From NCBI GenBank assembly GCA_025354645.1, contig JANXML010000224.1:1-46640 (forward strand): a stretch of 46,640 nt of DNA, written 5' to 3'. Made by a program: the position numbers and the translations under genes. Source of the stretch: Arcicella sp. (GTDB lineage: Bacteria; Bacteroidota; Bacteroidia; Cytophagales; Spirosomataceae). Shown piece by piece: positions 1 through 8,908 of this stretch. The notes below the pieces were generated by a model. It ran no database searches. It had not been told where the DNA came from and saw only the letters and a list, made by a program, of their open reading frames with translations. Each line of letters starts with the position of its first letter. Positions within the stretch are counted from its first letter, which is position 1.

Positions 1-255
1 TTGGACGATTGTTTGTCGGCGGTTGATACAAAAACGGAAAATCAAATTTTGAATAACCTTCAAAGCATTATGAAAGGACGAACTTCGGTCATTATTTCGC
101 ACCGTGTTTCATCAGCAAAATTGGCGGATAAAATCATTATGCTGGACAATGGACATATTGTTGAACAAGGCACGCATGATGATTTGATGGAAGCGAATGG
201 GGTTTATAAAGAGCTTTATGACAAACAAATGTCTGTTGAGATTGAGGAAGTTTAA
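1..255 (+). CDS. ABC exporter ATP-binding domain, C-terminal fragment
   Basis: This is the 3' end of a gene that begins before the window; the TTG at position 1 is an internal leucine codon, not a start. The 84 visible residues start at the end of Walker B (LDDCLSAVD, with the D-loop SAVD), followed by the switch histidine in VIISHRVSS and the usual C-terminal MLDNGHIVEQGTHDDL segment. This order is typical of the nucleotide-binding domain of MdlB/MsbA-type exporters, which couple ATP hydrolysis to substrate export across the inner membrane. The membrane domain, and so the substrate class, is outside the window. The TAA stop overlaps the stop of the convergent Uma2-like gene through the palindrome TTAA. 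Confidence 0.9.
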   Translation: MDDCLSAVDTKTENQILNNLQSIMKGRTSVIISHRVSSAKLADKIIMLDNGHIVEQGTHDDLMEANGVYKELYDKQMSVEIEEV

Positions 256-662
256 TCAATCAAAAAATTATTCAAATCATAACCTAATGCTTCACAAAAC
301 GACTGTGAAGCATTATTTTTTGGTAAAATACTCTGCCAAACTTTCAATTTATAATCATACACAAACCCTTCTGGAACGTTGTATTCTTCCATCAATTCTT
401 TCATTTTTTGTACATCTTTTTTAAAGCCTTGCGTATGAGTAATTTCGATAATTACTTCTGCCAAATCATTTTCACGATTCACCAACATGACATCAGGCAC
501 AGGACTTGTTTCACTTTCATCAATCATCGTTTCTGGGTATGGGAATAGATTGGTTTCTCCATTTTTAAAGAAAGATGTAACGCCATAAACTAATTTAGCA
601 ATGATTTCTTGATGAATTCTTGGAGCATTGACACCCATGTAAATAATGTTGTTTGAGTTCAT
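252..662 (-). CDS. Uma2-like (DUF820) PD-(D/E)XK nuclease family protein
   Basis: A 136-residue protein. The core is PVPDVMLV (Asp57) followed about 15 residues later by VIIEI (Glu73), then GFKKDVQKMKELMEEYNVPEGF. This is the Uma2/DUF820 pattern, a PD-(D/E)XK nuclease-like fold that is widespread and multicopy in cyanobacteria and Bacteroidota. The biochemical role of most members is unknown. Family proteins are usually 180-200 residues, so this is a short version, although the core motif is present. It is the last of three minus-strand genes (RRM, TolC, this one), starting 33 nt after the TolC stop. It converges on the ABC gene with overlapping stop codons, so the two transcripts must overlap or terminate inside each other. 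Confidence 0.7.
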   Translation of the reverse strand: MNSNNIIYMGVNAPRIHQEIIAKLVYGVTSFFKNGETNLFPYPETMIDESETSPVPDVMLVNRENDLAEVIIEITHTQGFKKDVQKMKELMEEYNVPEGFVYDYKLKVWQSILPKNNASQSFCEALGYDLNNFLID

Positions 663-695
663 AACCGTTGTGTTTGAATACTCGAATTTAGCGAT

Positions 696-2009
696 TTATT
701 CTATAACTTTACTACTCAACCGCAACAATTCAATTTCCGTAATCTTGGCATTAAATTCTGATTCAATTAGTCGGGTTTCCGCCGCCACGGCATTGCGTTG
801 CACTTCCCGAAGTTCATACGCCGTTGAATTTCCTACTTTGTATCGCTCAAAAGCAATGTCGATATTTTGACGGGCAATTTTGTAGTTTTCCGTTTCTAAT
901 TTTATTAATTCTAACGCATTTTTATAACTTAAAAATGTTCTCTCCAAAGCCGTGTTGAGTTGATTTCTTAAATCTCCCTCTTGATAATTTGCTATTTCCT
1001 GCCCTATTTTGGCATTTTGAATTCTCCGTTTTTGATTGTAGCCATCAAAAATATTTATCGAAGCTCTTAGACCGTAATTAAAAGCAAAACTTTGAAATGA
1101 CTTTGTGGATTGGGGTTGTCCTGCACCAGTATTGGTTGAGTTGTAATTATAACCAGTCAGGAGATCAATCTGTGGATATTGAGTAGCTTTTTGTAGCTTC
1201 AAATCAAATTCAGCCAATCGTTTATTTTGCTCCGCCAACACTAAGGCTGGATTTTGCTTTAAAGTTGCCTCACGAAGATTTTCGAGTGAAAGATTTTTAT
1301 CGTAAATAATTGTGTCGAGCGTTACAAATTCTGTCTGTAAATTTCTGATTAATAAGGAATTAAGGTTGATTTTAGAGCTTTCCAAGGCTTGTTCTTGGGC
1401 AATCAGAGCGGCTCTGTCTTCGTTGAAATCCACCTGTGCCGAAAGAAAATCCACTTTTGATCCTTGCCCAACTTCATATCTGTCTCTGGAAAGTCTCAAT
1501 CTATCGTTTGAAATATCTAAGCCTTGTTTTAGATTTTTTACCCTTCTCGACTGTCGAATAATATCATAATAAGCATTACTGACCTGAGCAATTGAATTTT
1601 CGAGCGTACTCTCTAATTGTGTAACCGTGGTTTTTTGTAGCTCACGCAAACGGTCACGAGCTACGAACATTCCTAATCCGTCATACAATGTCCAAATAGC
1701 ATTTATGCCCGTTCCACCATTATTATTGAGAACATTAGAACGCTCAATTGTTGGAAAATTTGCATCGAAAGGTTGTAGAGTTAATCCATTAATAGAATAA
1801 TTTTTATTGATATTTCCCGTCACGGTTGGTAACATTCCTGCATTGCCAGCGGTGTTATTGTTCTCTGCAATTTTTTGATTACTTCTGGCTATTTTGATGG
1901 AATAAGTATTTTCCAACGAGATTTTTATTGCCTCTTCGTGCGAGAGAATTCCTTGGGCATTTGTAGTATAAATGAATAAAAATAATGGTAAAATCAGAGG
2001 CAGTTTCAT
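696..2009 (-). CDS. TolC family outer-membrane efflux protein
   Basis: About 437 residues, the usual length for the outer-membrane factor family. The N-terminus MKLPLILPLFLFIYTTNAQG is a signal peptide ending in the Bacteroidota-typical NAQ. Two long helical repeats follow: IARSNQKIAENNN with SNAYYDIIRQSRRV in the first half, and LAEQNKRLAEFDLKLQKA with YKNALELIKLETENYKIA in the second. Between and after them lie strand segments such as RASINIFDGYNQKRRIQNAK, as in OEP domains. TolC-type trimers form the outer-membrane and periplasmic channel of tripartite pumps. No adaptor or inner-membrane pump is adjacent on the same strand; the ABC exporter fragment at the window start is on the other strand. 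A TTG codon three residues upstream (2018) keeps the frame open, but ATG at 2009 fits the signal peptide better. Confidence 0.9.
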   Translation of the reverse strand: MKLPLILPLFLFIYTTNAQGILSHEEAIKISLENTYSIKIARSNQKIAENNNTAGNAGMLPTVTGNINKNYSINGLTLQPFDANFPTIERSNVLNNNGGTGINAIWTLYDGLGMFVARDRLRELQKTTVTQLESTLENSIAQVSNAYYDIIRQSRRVKNLKQGLDISNDRLRLSRDRYEVGQGSKVDFLSAQVDFNEDRAALIAQEQALESSKINLNSLLIRNLQTEFVTLDTIIYDKNLSLENLREATLKQNPALVLAEQNKRLAEFDLKLQKATQYPQIDLLTGYNYNSTNTGAGQPQSTKSFQSFAFNYGLRASINIFDGYNQKRRIQNAKIGQEIANYQEGDLRNQLNTALERTFLSYKNALELIKLETENYKIARQNIDIAFERYKVGNSTAYELREVQRNAVAAETRLIESEFNAKITEIELLRLSSKVIE

Positions 2010-2113
2010 TATACGCAAAAGTTTTTGTTGATATTATTTATTATTTTCATTTAGACTACGCATTACTTTCATTAAATAATTGATTATCAGATGATTAGAA
2101 TACTAACCCCTAT

Positions 2114-2458
2114 TTATTTACGCTTCTTGCCAATACCCATAAAAGGCTTCCATTCTTTATTTTCAGGCTTGGAATACACTTTTTTCTTCTTTGAATCCTT
2201 CTCTAAACTTCCCGCATTATTTGGAATAGATTGATTTACCACAATTTTTCTCTCCTCAAATTCTTTACCGTCCAATGCCTCAATTGCCGCTTTTGCCTCT
2301 TCATCATTGGGCATCTCCACAAAGGCAAAACCTTTGTTCTGACGAGTGAATTTATCCATCACAATTTTGGCAGAATGTACTTCACCAAACTCGCCAAAAA
2401 TCTCCACTAAATTTGAATCCTTCCATTTAAAAGGAATACTGCCTACGTATATGTCCAT
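2114..2458 (-). CDS. RRM-domain RNA-binding protein
   Basis: A 114-residue protein with a single RNA-recognition motif filling residues 2-80. RNP2 is IYVGSI at residues 3-8 and RNP1 is KGFAFVEM at 42-49, both with the aromatic residues that stack on RNA bases. The C-terminal 30 residues form a lysine-rich tail (KDSKKKKVYSKPENKEWK...GIGKKRK) that probably adds non-specific RNA affinity. Single-RRM proteins of this kind are common in Bacteroidota, where they are thought to act as global post-transcriptional regulators. It is transcribed toward tolC with a gap of about 100 nt. A candidate -7 promoter box lies 22 nt upstream of the start. Confidence 0.92.
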   Translation of the reverse strand: MDIYVGSIPFKWKDSNLVEIFGEFGEVHSAKIVMDKFTRQNKGFAFVEMPNDEEAKAAIEALDGKEFEERKIVVNQSIPNNAGSLEKDSKKKKVYSKPENKEWKPFMGIGKKRK

Positions 2459-2480
2459 CTTTTGTTGTTTTAATATTTTA

Positions 2481-2488
2481 CAAAGGTA
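2481..2488 (-). promoter_or_regulatory. Candidate Bacteroidota -7 promoter box of the RRM gene
   Basis: The minus strand reads TACCTTTG here, which matches the Bacteroidota housekeeping -7 consensus TAnnTTTG exactly. It lies 22 nt upstream of the RRM start codon. I see no good -33 TTTG at the expected 19-23 nt spacing, so this is only a partial promoter match. Confidence 0.3.
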
Positions 2489-2645
2489 AGAATTGGGGCT
2501 TAGTTATTCGTTCCATTGTTGGAGTTTTACGTTAAGATACATAAATCAATAACACAAAATATTGAAATAATGGACACTCTACTACTAAAATCGTTTAGGA
2601 GATTATTATGAATTTTGTGTAATTTTATAAAAACGACAATCCACT

Positions 2646-3607
2646 ATGAGTAAAAAGAAACAAGACAAACCCAAACCAGATATCAATAATGTTCACGATA
2701 AATTCTTTAATCGGAACGCCGAAGCGGGACCTTCTCTCGCTTAGAAGTTGCCCAAAGTTTTATCGAAGAATTATTTCCACCTGAAATCAGAGAAAAAATT
2801 AATCTCCAAGACCTAAAAAGGGTTTCTGATTCTTTTATTGATGATGAATTGGAAGAATATTTCTCTGATATTATTTACCAAACGCATCTTGCTAATCAAG
2901 AAACTTTGGTAACGCTTTTGTTTGAACACAAATCTTATACCGTCTCTTTTCCCCACGTACAGCTTTTGCAATACATTATCAACATTTGGAAACAGGAAAT
3001 CAAAGATGGGAAAAAAGTTTTGTCCCTTGTCATTCCCATTGTGATTCATCATGGAGATACTACATGGGAATACAAATCTCTGAAAAGCTATTTTGTGGAT
3101 TTGCCAGAGGTTTTGCATAAATTCATTCCCGATTTTGATTACCTTTTGTTTTCGCTCTCTGATATTGGTGACGATAGATTGGCTTCTATCAAAAATGTTA
3201 TCCTGAGTATGTCGGCGATGCTGTTGAAACATAGCCATGATGAAAATGATGAATTTCTGAAACTAACGCCTTTTTGGTTAGAAAAACTCAAAGAATTGGA
3301 TACTCAACAACAATTAGATTTTATCAAAAGTGTGTTCATTTATATTCAGAACGCTATCAACTTGACAAAGAAAGAAATACCTCCTATATTTACCAAAGTT
3401 TCAAACAACGTAACCAATATTGCCATGACTATTGCAGACCATATCAGAGCCGAAGAAAGAGAAATAACAATGGAGTTAACAACTTTCCAACATATTAAAG
3501 GCTTATTAGAAATAGGTTTAAATGCTGATGCAATTTCAAAAGCCTTTAAACTGCCTACAAAAAAAGTACAGGACATTATTCAAAAGATAAAAGACTCTTC
3601 AAATTAA
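2646..3607 (+). pseudogene. Rpn family recombination-promoting nuclease/putative transposase, frameshifted
   Basis: The family start is in one frame: ATG at 2646 encodes MSKKKQDKPKPDINNVHDKF and continues FNRNAEAG, ending at TAG 2742. The rest continues in another frame from about 2729 as TFSRLEVAQSFIEELFP, then SFIDDELEEYFSDIIYQ, TLLFEHKS and IPIVIHHGDTTWEYKSL, ending at 3607. HDKFF...VAQSFIEE...SFIDDEL and the D...E-x-K nuclease residues (FSD, FEHK) are the Rpn (RpnA-E, transposase_31) signature. Restoring one G in the GGG run at 2726-2728 joins the frames without loss of sequence, so a single-base deletion or a sequencing error explains the break. An intact product would be about 320 residues, normal for the family. 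A separate downstream start at 2849 would remove part of the nuclease domain. Confidence 0.85.
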
Positions 3608-3929
3608 ATACGCCTCCAACTGCTCATAACACCCGCTATCCCCAATATTATACAGAGCATTTGCTTATTATTTGCGTGTGAATGGTGATAAATTAGCACA
3701 TCAACATTACTCAAATAATGAGCGGACGCTCTTTTTGGTTTTAAAAATCTTTTACCATTTTGAGGTTTTTGAGTATTAGGGTTACAAGTCCTTTACAGTT
3801 CGATTTCATCATTCCACAACGGAATTAAATCCAAAAGAGGGGGATTGGAAATCCTTTTTATCTATACTTCGAGATGCCCTTTAGAATATCTCGAAGAGCG
3901 GGACATCTCGAAGAGCGAGAAACCGTAGG
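3608..3929. other. Intergenic stretch with small palindromes, no gene seen
   Basis: No supported reading frame. Two weak structures are visible: a small GAGCGGACGCTC hairpin followed by five T at 3720-3736, which could end the Rpn transcript, and an imperfect inverted repeat (CTTCGAGATGCCC at 3867-3879, GGGACATCTCGAAG at 3900-3913) that overlaps a short direct repeat of TCTCGAAGAGCG. Confidence 0.4.
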
Positions 3930-4238
3930 TTAAGAAAAATACCAAGGTCTAATTTTACCTTTCTTTGATTTTGGCAAATAATTATCAAATTCATCTTGAA
4001 TAGATTGATCCCAAATAAATTTTGTATTTACTAATTGTCGATTTTCAAATGAAAAAATCGCAGTATTCATTTTATTCATTTTATTCAATTCAATAAATAT
4101 TTTTTTCTTAAATTCATCAGCTGAATTTAACCAAATTGTTTCGCTTTCAATTTCTTTTTTTTCAGAATTAAAAACAAATAATTTACTTTGAAAGCTTGTA
4201 TTTATAGAAGGAATTCCAATAAGTATATATGTTGTATT
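3930..4238 (-). pseudogene. Orphan C-terminal gene fragment cut at the IS4-type element
   Basis: The minus strand is open for about 102 codons from the IS boundary to TAA at 3930-3932. It reads TTYILIGIPSINTSFQSKLF near the IS and ends GKIRPWYFS, with no start codon at the 5' end because the reading frame enters the insertion sequence. The composition (lysine, isoleucine and asparagine rich, no internal stops) looks like a real former gene, but I recognise no family. The matching N-terminal part is not on the far side of the element: the sequence beyond 5431 shows no coherent frame. It was therefore lost or moved, rather than being simply split by insertion. Confidence 0.6.
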
Positions 4239-5431
4239 ACTCTACCCGATGATCTTTATTAAGTATTGATAATGAGAGAGTTGTATTTGAATCCACCGAG
4301 TAAACGTATTCAAAAATTCATCCCAAATTTTTATAAACTTTTGGTTGCCATTGCTAAAACCTTCTCTCAAAATATCAAGTCCTTTTCGGAAGAAACTATT
4401 GGATTTATACCCATGCTTCTTTATTTTAATTTTTTGTACTTTTTTGTGATAGTGTTTTCCGACATTTACACATACCCCAAGAGCTATACTGACAAAAACC
4501 AGAAGTTTTTTGATTTTTTCACTTGATTTTAAATGAGTATTTTCCAAATTAAATCCACGCCCCTTGATTGACTGAAAAAAAACTTCTATCGACCATCTTC
4601 TTCGATAAAATCCTCCTAATTGTTTGGCGGGAAAACTACCTGCTAAAATTAAAAAATCGCCATCAGATAACTTTTTTAACATTACATTACACCAAACACC
4701 ATCTATCATGCAATCTTGATAGTATCGTTCACTTTGAGTTGATAAAAGTTCTGTTACGGAATAAACATTAGTATCTCTCAGGGTTATTAAATGACTCTTG
4801 GGCATTCGCATACAAAATGGTATGTTATTGTCTTTCAGATACTTGAACCATTCATGTCCAATAAACTCTCGGTCTCCAACAATGACTGCAATTCTATCAA
4901 CTCCAATTAATGAGAGAATTTTACCAACTAAGTCTTTCCTGTTTTGAGTGTTACTGTTACCACTTTTGTTATCTAATAAATCCCAAAATATAGGTATGCC
5001 AACTCCATCATATCGAGCAACTACCATAAGAATATTACACTGATACTTACCAAAATCCCACTCTGTTCTATCAATGGATAAGCTCAATTTACCTTTCGGT
5101 AGAAACATTACTAAAAGTATAGCAACTTGTTGATAGTCAAATTCAAAATCTTTAAAAAATGCCTGTATTCTCCTTTCAGTTGATTCTACTTTTGAGTCAG
5201 TTGTAAAGTGTAGTCCAACCTCCTTAAATTGTACATTTCTACTTTTTATAACGCCAAGAGTAAATTCTGAAATAAACGTTTGGCGTGCTAAATTCTTAGC
5301 CAATGGGATTTCTGAAAATAAATTTCTAATTTTACTACTGATGATATTTTTCATTAAAGGCTGTTTTTGTTGCTTGAGAACTACAAATTTCAGCCTTTTT
5401 TTATTAATTCTAATTTTTCATCGGGTAGAGT
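4239..5431 (-). mobile_element. IS4-family insertion sequence, complete
   Basis: The element is bounded by perfect 14-bp terminal inverted repeats: ACTCTACCCGATGA at 4239-4252 and its complement TCATCGGGTAGAGT at 5418-5431, about 1.19 kb in all. It holds one transposase gene on the minus strand whose stop codon lies inside the left terminal repeat. The flanks read ATT on both sides, which is at most a 3-bp target duplication. That is shorter than the 9-12 bp usual for IS4 relatives, so a true duplication is not clear. The left end abuts a truncated gene. Nothing in the transposase looks degraded, so the element may be active. Confidence 0.85.
4242..5354 (-). CDS. IS4 family transposase
   Basis: A 370-residue DDE transposase. 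The predicted catalytic residues are Asp95 (LSIDRTEWD), Asp161 (IVGDREFIG) and Glu257. Glu257 lies in FYRRRWSIEVFFQSIKGRG, which is the IS4-family Y-(2)R-(3)E-(6)K signature (Tyr250, Arg253, Glu257, Lys264). The N-terminal 90 residues form the usual helical DNA-binding region (ESTERRIQAFFKDF), and the C-terminus is strongly basic. Length is typical. All catalytic residues are present and the frame is uninterrupted, so the enzyme looks functional. It sits alone between the terminal inverted repeats of its element. Confidence 0.93.
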   Translation of the reverse strand: MKNIISSKIRNLFSEIPLAKNLARQTFISEFTLGVIKSRNVQFKEVGLHFTTDSKVESTERRIQAFFKDFEFDYQQVAILLVMFLPKGKLSLSIDRTEWDFGKYQCNILMVVARYDGVGIPIFWDLLDNKSGNSNTQNRKDLVGKILSLIGVDRIAVIVGDREFIGHEWFKYLKDNNIPFCMRMPKSHLITLRDTNVYSVTELLSTQSERYYQDCMIDGVWCNVMLKKLSDGDFLILAGSFPAKQLGGFYRRRWSIEVFFQSIKGRGFNLENTHLKSSEKIKKLLVFVSIALGVCVNVGKHYHKKVQKIKIKKHGYKSNSFFRKGLDILREGFSNGNQKFIKIWDEFLNTFTRWIQIQLSHYQYLIKIIG

Positions 5432-6135
5432 ATTGTGATTTATTGACGTAAGCTAAAAACAGTTTGCTTGTTGCTTAGGAATGACAAAGTAATGTTAGGG
5501 TTGAAATGATTGGCTCTTATCTTGATTTATTTGATTTTAATTTATAAAGTTGGTTTAAAGACACATTTCTACTACAAAAATCAAAGTGTAATGATTAAGT
5601 AGATATTTAAGAAATTTATTTGGTTTGCTTCGGAATAACAAAACTTCCTTGCATTAGTGCTTACTTTTCTTCGCTATGCGTGCCAGTTTGGGCAACCCCA
5701 TCAAATATAAGAAAGTAACTGCAACCGCAAAAGAAAATCAAAAAATCCCAAACTCGCCATGCGACGGTCAGTACGCTCAAACAGTAGGATTTCAAAAAGA
5801 GATCACAGTTTATTTTGTAACTTATTCATTCTTAAGTATTTATAAAAAATTAAACATCTTATAAAATGATTTTAGGTTTAATTAATTTTACTGTATTATT
5901 TTATTATTGTGTTAATTACCCACAATTCTAATGGTGTACTTATATATTTGAAAACAGATTTTTACGTAGAAAGGATGGAGTTTATTAGTTTATGAATAAA
6001 AATATTGTAGAAAATATTCCACACTACATTATGAGTATGGGGATTTTAGCGTGTTATTTAGAGCTAAGTATTATGGTATGTATATTTTGTGGTATTAAGC
6101 ATTCTTTAAAATATTAAATTCATAAAATATAGAAA
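5432..6135. other. Long intergenic region, no gene seen
   Basis: About 700 nt with no frame I can support. The only longish plus-strand frame (5676-5864, 62 codons) has no recognisable motif, and its first half is covered by an imperfect inverted repeat (TGCCAGTTTGGG at about 5682, CCCAAACTCGCCATGCG at about 5746), which suggests repeat-derived sequence. The part nearest 6135 is very AT-rich and must contain the promoter of the glucan-active enzyme, but I see no clear TAnnTTTG box. Confidence 0.5.
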
Positions 6136-7956
6136 ATGAAACTTACTACAAACGAAAAAGTGAATGTTGATGGAATGGGTGCGATTACTCATGAAAAGGG
6201 AGTTTTTTTTAGGGTTTGGGCTCCTAATGCCACATCGGTGAGTGTGGTGGGGGCTTTTAATAAGTGGAAAGATGGAACTAATTTGTTGGAACACGAAGAA
6301 AATGGATATTGGGGAGGTAATGTTTTGAAGGCTAAGATTGGGGATGAATATAAATTTTCATTAGAAACGCCTTCGGGTAAATTACAGCGAAATGATCCGT
6401 ATGCGAAACAAATGACTAATTCAATAGGTAATTCAATTATCTATGATGCAAATGCTTTCGATTGGGGTGACGATAATTTTCAGATGCCTTCTTGGAATAA
6501 TCTAATTGTTTATGAACTTCATGCGGGTACTTTCAATGTGAAAGAAGAAGGAAAACCTGGTGATTTTTATGGTGTTATTGAAAAATTAGATTATTTGAAG
6601 GAATTAGGCATTAATTCTATTGAAGTAATGCCTCCTTTTGAATTTCCAGGTGATTTTTCTTGGGGTTATAACCCTGCATATCCTTTTTCGATTGAGTCTG
6701 TTTATGGTGGTGCAGATGCTTTCAAAGCATTGATAAAAGCCGCTCATGAGCGAGGGATTGCCGTTATTCTTGATGTTGTTTATAATCATTTTGGACCAAC
6801 AGACATGGATATTTGGCAATTTGACGGATGGCATGAAAACGATATGGGTGGAATATATTTCTATAACGATTGGAGAGCAACAACGCCTTGGGGTGACAGT
6901 CGCCCTGATTATGGCAGACCAGAAGTTCGTCAATATATCCGTGACAATGCTATGATGTGGGTTGAGGAATTTAGGGTTGATGGGTTGCGAATGGATATGA
7001 TTCCTTACATCAGAAATGTGAATTCTGATGAAAATCCAAGCACTACTTTACAAGAAGGAATAAGTTTATTACGTTGGATTAATGGTGAAATAGCTGAGAA
7101 ATATCCTTGGAAATTGACGATTGCAGAAGATTTGCATGGCTTGGACTCAATAACTAATTATATTGGTCAAGACGGAGGTTTAGGCTTTGGAAGTCAGTGG
7201 GATGCGGATTTTGTGCATCCTGTGAGAGAGGCTTTAATTGCACAGGAAGATTCAAATCGTAATATTGAAAATGTTTGTATGGCAGTTTTGAACAAATATA
7301 GTGGCGATGCTTTTAAGCGTGTTATTTATACAGAATCACACGATGAAGTGGCAAATGGTAAGGCTCGTGTGGCAGAGGAAATTGCTGAGAATAGTGTTAA
7401 TAATTGGTTTTCTAAAAAAAGGGCATCCTTAGGTGTGGCTTTAACTTTGACGACGGCAGGAATTCCAATGTTATTTCAAGGACAAGAATTATTGGAGGAT
7501 AAATGGTTTTCGGATACTGACCCGATTGATTGGAAGCGTTTGAAAAAATTTAATGGTTACAATAAACTTCATCGTGATTTAATTCAACTTCGTAGAAATT
7601 TCAATAATAATACGGAAGGATTAACGGGACAAAATACGGAGATTATTCGGGTGGATGAGGAAAGAAAAATTCTCGCTTTTCATCGTTCAAACGCAGGCGG
7701 AAAGGGTGATAGTACGGTTGTTGTACTTAATTTTTCCAGTAATGCTTACGATGATTATGTGATTGGAATGCCCCAAGATGGAGTTTGGAAATTACGATTT
7801 AATAGTGATTGGGAAGGATATGATAAGGAATTTGATAATTACATTTCTACGGATTCGGAGGCAACGCAAGGAGAATACGATAATTTGCCTTTCAATGCAA
7901 CCATTTCAATTGCTCCATATACAGCTTTGATTTTTTCGCAGGACAGGGAAATATAG
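6136..7956 (+). CDS. GH13 alpha-amylase family protein, branching-enzyme-like, with N-terminal CBM48-type domain
   Basis: A 606-residue enzyme. Residues about 15-105 form an E-set/CBM48-type module (VFFRVWAPNATSVSVVGAFN), followed by the GH13 barrel. All four GH13 regions are present: region I DVVYNHFG (213-220), region II FRVDGLRMD with nucleophile Asp282, region III LTIAEDLHG with acid/base Glu331, and region IV ESHDEVANG with His402-Asp403. The C-terminal 110 residues form the beta-sandwich C domain. CBM48 followed by GH13 occurs in glycogen branching enzymes, which move alpha-1,4 chains to alpha-1,6 positions, and in trehalohydrolases and debranching enzymes. The ESHDE form of region IV favours a branching-enzyme-like role, but specificity cannot be fixed by eye. 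No signal peptide, so cytoplasmic. Monocistronic, with hairpins at 7980-8008 and 8062-8096 downstream. Confidence 0.88.
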   Translation: MKLTTNEKVNVDGMGAITHEKGVFFRVWAPNATSVSVVGAFNKWKDGTNLLEHEENGYWGGNVLKAKIGDEYKFSLETPSGKLQRNDPYAKQMTNSIGNSIIYDANAFDWGDDNFQMPSWNNLIVYELHAGTFNVKEEGKPGDFYGVIEKLDYLKELGINSIEVMPPFEFPGDFSWGYNPAYPFSIESVYGGADAFKALIKAAHERGIAVILDVVYNHFGPTDMDIWQFDGWHENDMGGIYFYNDWRATTPWGDSRPDYGRPEVRQYIRDNAMMWVEEFRVDGLRMDMIPYIRNVNSDENPSTTLQEGISLLRWINGEIAEKYPWKLTIAEDLHGLDSITNYIGQDGGLGFGSQWDADFVHPVREALIAQEDSNRNIENVCMAVLNKYSGDAFKRVIYTESHDEVANGKARVAEEIAENSVNNWFSKKRASLGVALTLTTAGIPMLFQGQELLEDKWFSDTDPIDWKRLKKFNGYNKLHRDLIQLRRNFNNNTEGLTGQNTEIIRVDEERKILAFHRSNAGGKGDSTVVVLNFSSNAYDDYVIGMPQDGVWKLRFNSDWEGYDKEFDNYISTDSEATQGEYDNLPFNATISIAPYTALIFSQDREI

Positions 7957-7979
7957 TTATTGGGTATTAGTTGTCAAAG

Positions 7980-8008
7980 TAACTAATTATTTGATTACTA
8001 ATTAGTTA
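7980..8008 (+). terminator. AT-rich hairpin after the GH13 gene
   Basis: TAACTAATTA (7980-7989) pairs perfectly with TAATTAGTTA (7999-8008) across a 9-nt loop, 24 nt after the stop codon, with a T-rich tract at 8013-8018. The stem is all A/T except one G/C pair, so it would be a weak terminator on its own. Confidence 0.4.
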
Positions 8009-8061
8009 ATCAATTTTTCTTCAATTTATTATCTATTCATTTTGTTAAATAATTGTTAAAG

Positions 8062-8096
8062 AGTGTCTTTGATAAAACTTATTGAAGACACTTTTC
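8062..8096 (+). terminator. Likely intrinsic terminator of the GH13 gene
   Basis: AGTGTCTT (8062-8069) pairs with AAGACACT (8085-8092) and is followed directly by TTTT. It lies about 105 nt after the GH13 stop and 75 nt before the next start, so it would insulate the two transcripts. Confidence 0.55.
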
Positions 8097-8172
8097 GTAG
8101 TTTTTGTAAAGGAAAATGAAAAAGACATTTTTATATTTTTCTATTAGTTAACACATTAAACGAACATAGACG

Positions 8173-8898
8173 ATGAAAAAAATAAGCGTGATTATGATAT
8201 TAATGATCCTATCGGTTGTTAATATTTTTGCCCAAACGGTTGATGAGGTTTTTGATGCTCACTATACCGCTGCGGGTGGTAAAGAACTTTGGGATGGTGT
8301 GAAAACCTATACAATAAAACAATCTTATGTGTCGAACGCTCCGAGTGACTTTGATATGGAAGTGAAGGCTTCGATTGCTGATATGTCGATGTTGAAAACG
8401 AAGACCATTATGAAGCGTAATTTTATTTATGCGGTTAGTCCGTCGGATGCGTTTTTTAGAGTTCCAATGGGTAGTCGTGATAAGGCGGTTGTGTATGACA
8501 CAAAGGATTTAAGTGATAAAGAAAAAACGAACATGAAACGTGAAATTACGGATATGTTTGCTCCTTTTTATAACTATCAAGCCAAAGGATATATTGCAAC
8601 TTATGTGGGTTTGGAAGTTGTGGGGGCACAAAGATTGCATCATATTGAGTTATCTGGGAAAGATATTAAGTATGATTTATACTTTGATAATGTCACTCAT
8701 TTACTGACAAAACAGGTCGAGAAGTTGGCAACTGGTGAGGAAATTACGAAAGAATATTCGACTTATACGACGGCTGCAAACGGAATTATTTATCCTTCTT
8801 TTGGAACCTATTACAGTAGTATTGATAAGCGAAATGTGAAGTTGACAACAAATATTGTATTCAATCCTACGTTGGAAGCGGTGAATTTTAAGCGGTAG
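8173..8898 (+). CDS. Outer membrane lipoprotein-sorting-like periplasmic protein
   Basis: A 241-residue exported protein. Residues 1-20 form a signal peptide (hydrophobic IMILMILSVVNIFA, then QT). The mature part starts VDEVFDAHYTAAGGKELWDG, the opening seen in the Bacteroidota family annotated as outer-membrane lipoprotein-sorting (LolA/LolB-like fold) protein, and then alternates strands such as IKYDLYFDNVTHLLTKQVEK. There is no lipobox cysteine, so it is probably soluble in the periplasm. Its exact ligand is unknown. It is followed by a hairpin and then by tamB, 70 nt on, so it belongs by context to an envelope-assembly block. Function is inferred from fold and neighbourhood only. Confidence 0.7.
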   Translation: MKKISVIMILMILSVVNIFAQTVDEVFDAHYTAAGGKELWDGVKTYTIKQSYVSNAPSDFDMEVKASIADMSMLKTKTIMKRNFIYAVSPSDAFFRVPMGSRDKAVVYDTKDLSDKEKTNMKREITDMFAPFYNYQAKGYIATYVGLEVVGAQRLHHIELSGKDIKYDLYFDNVTHLLTKQVEKLATGEEITKEYSTYTTAANGIIYPSFGTYYSSIDKRNVKLTTNIVFNPTLEAVNFKR

Positions 8899-8908
8899 TT
8901 TTATTCTT

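Noticed and set aside
5676-5864. A 62-codon plus-strand frame in the long gap before the GH13 gene
   Set aside because: No family resemblance, unusual composition, and part of it is formed by an imperfect inverted repeat; no promoter or terminator goes with it.
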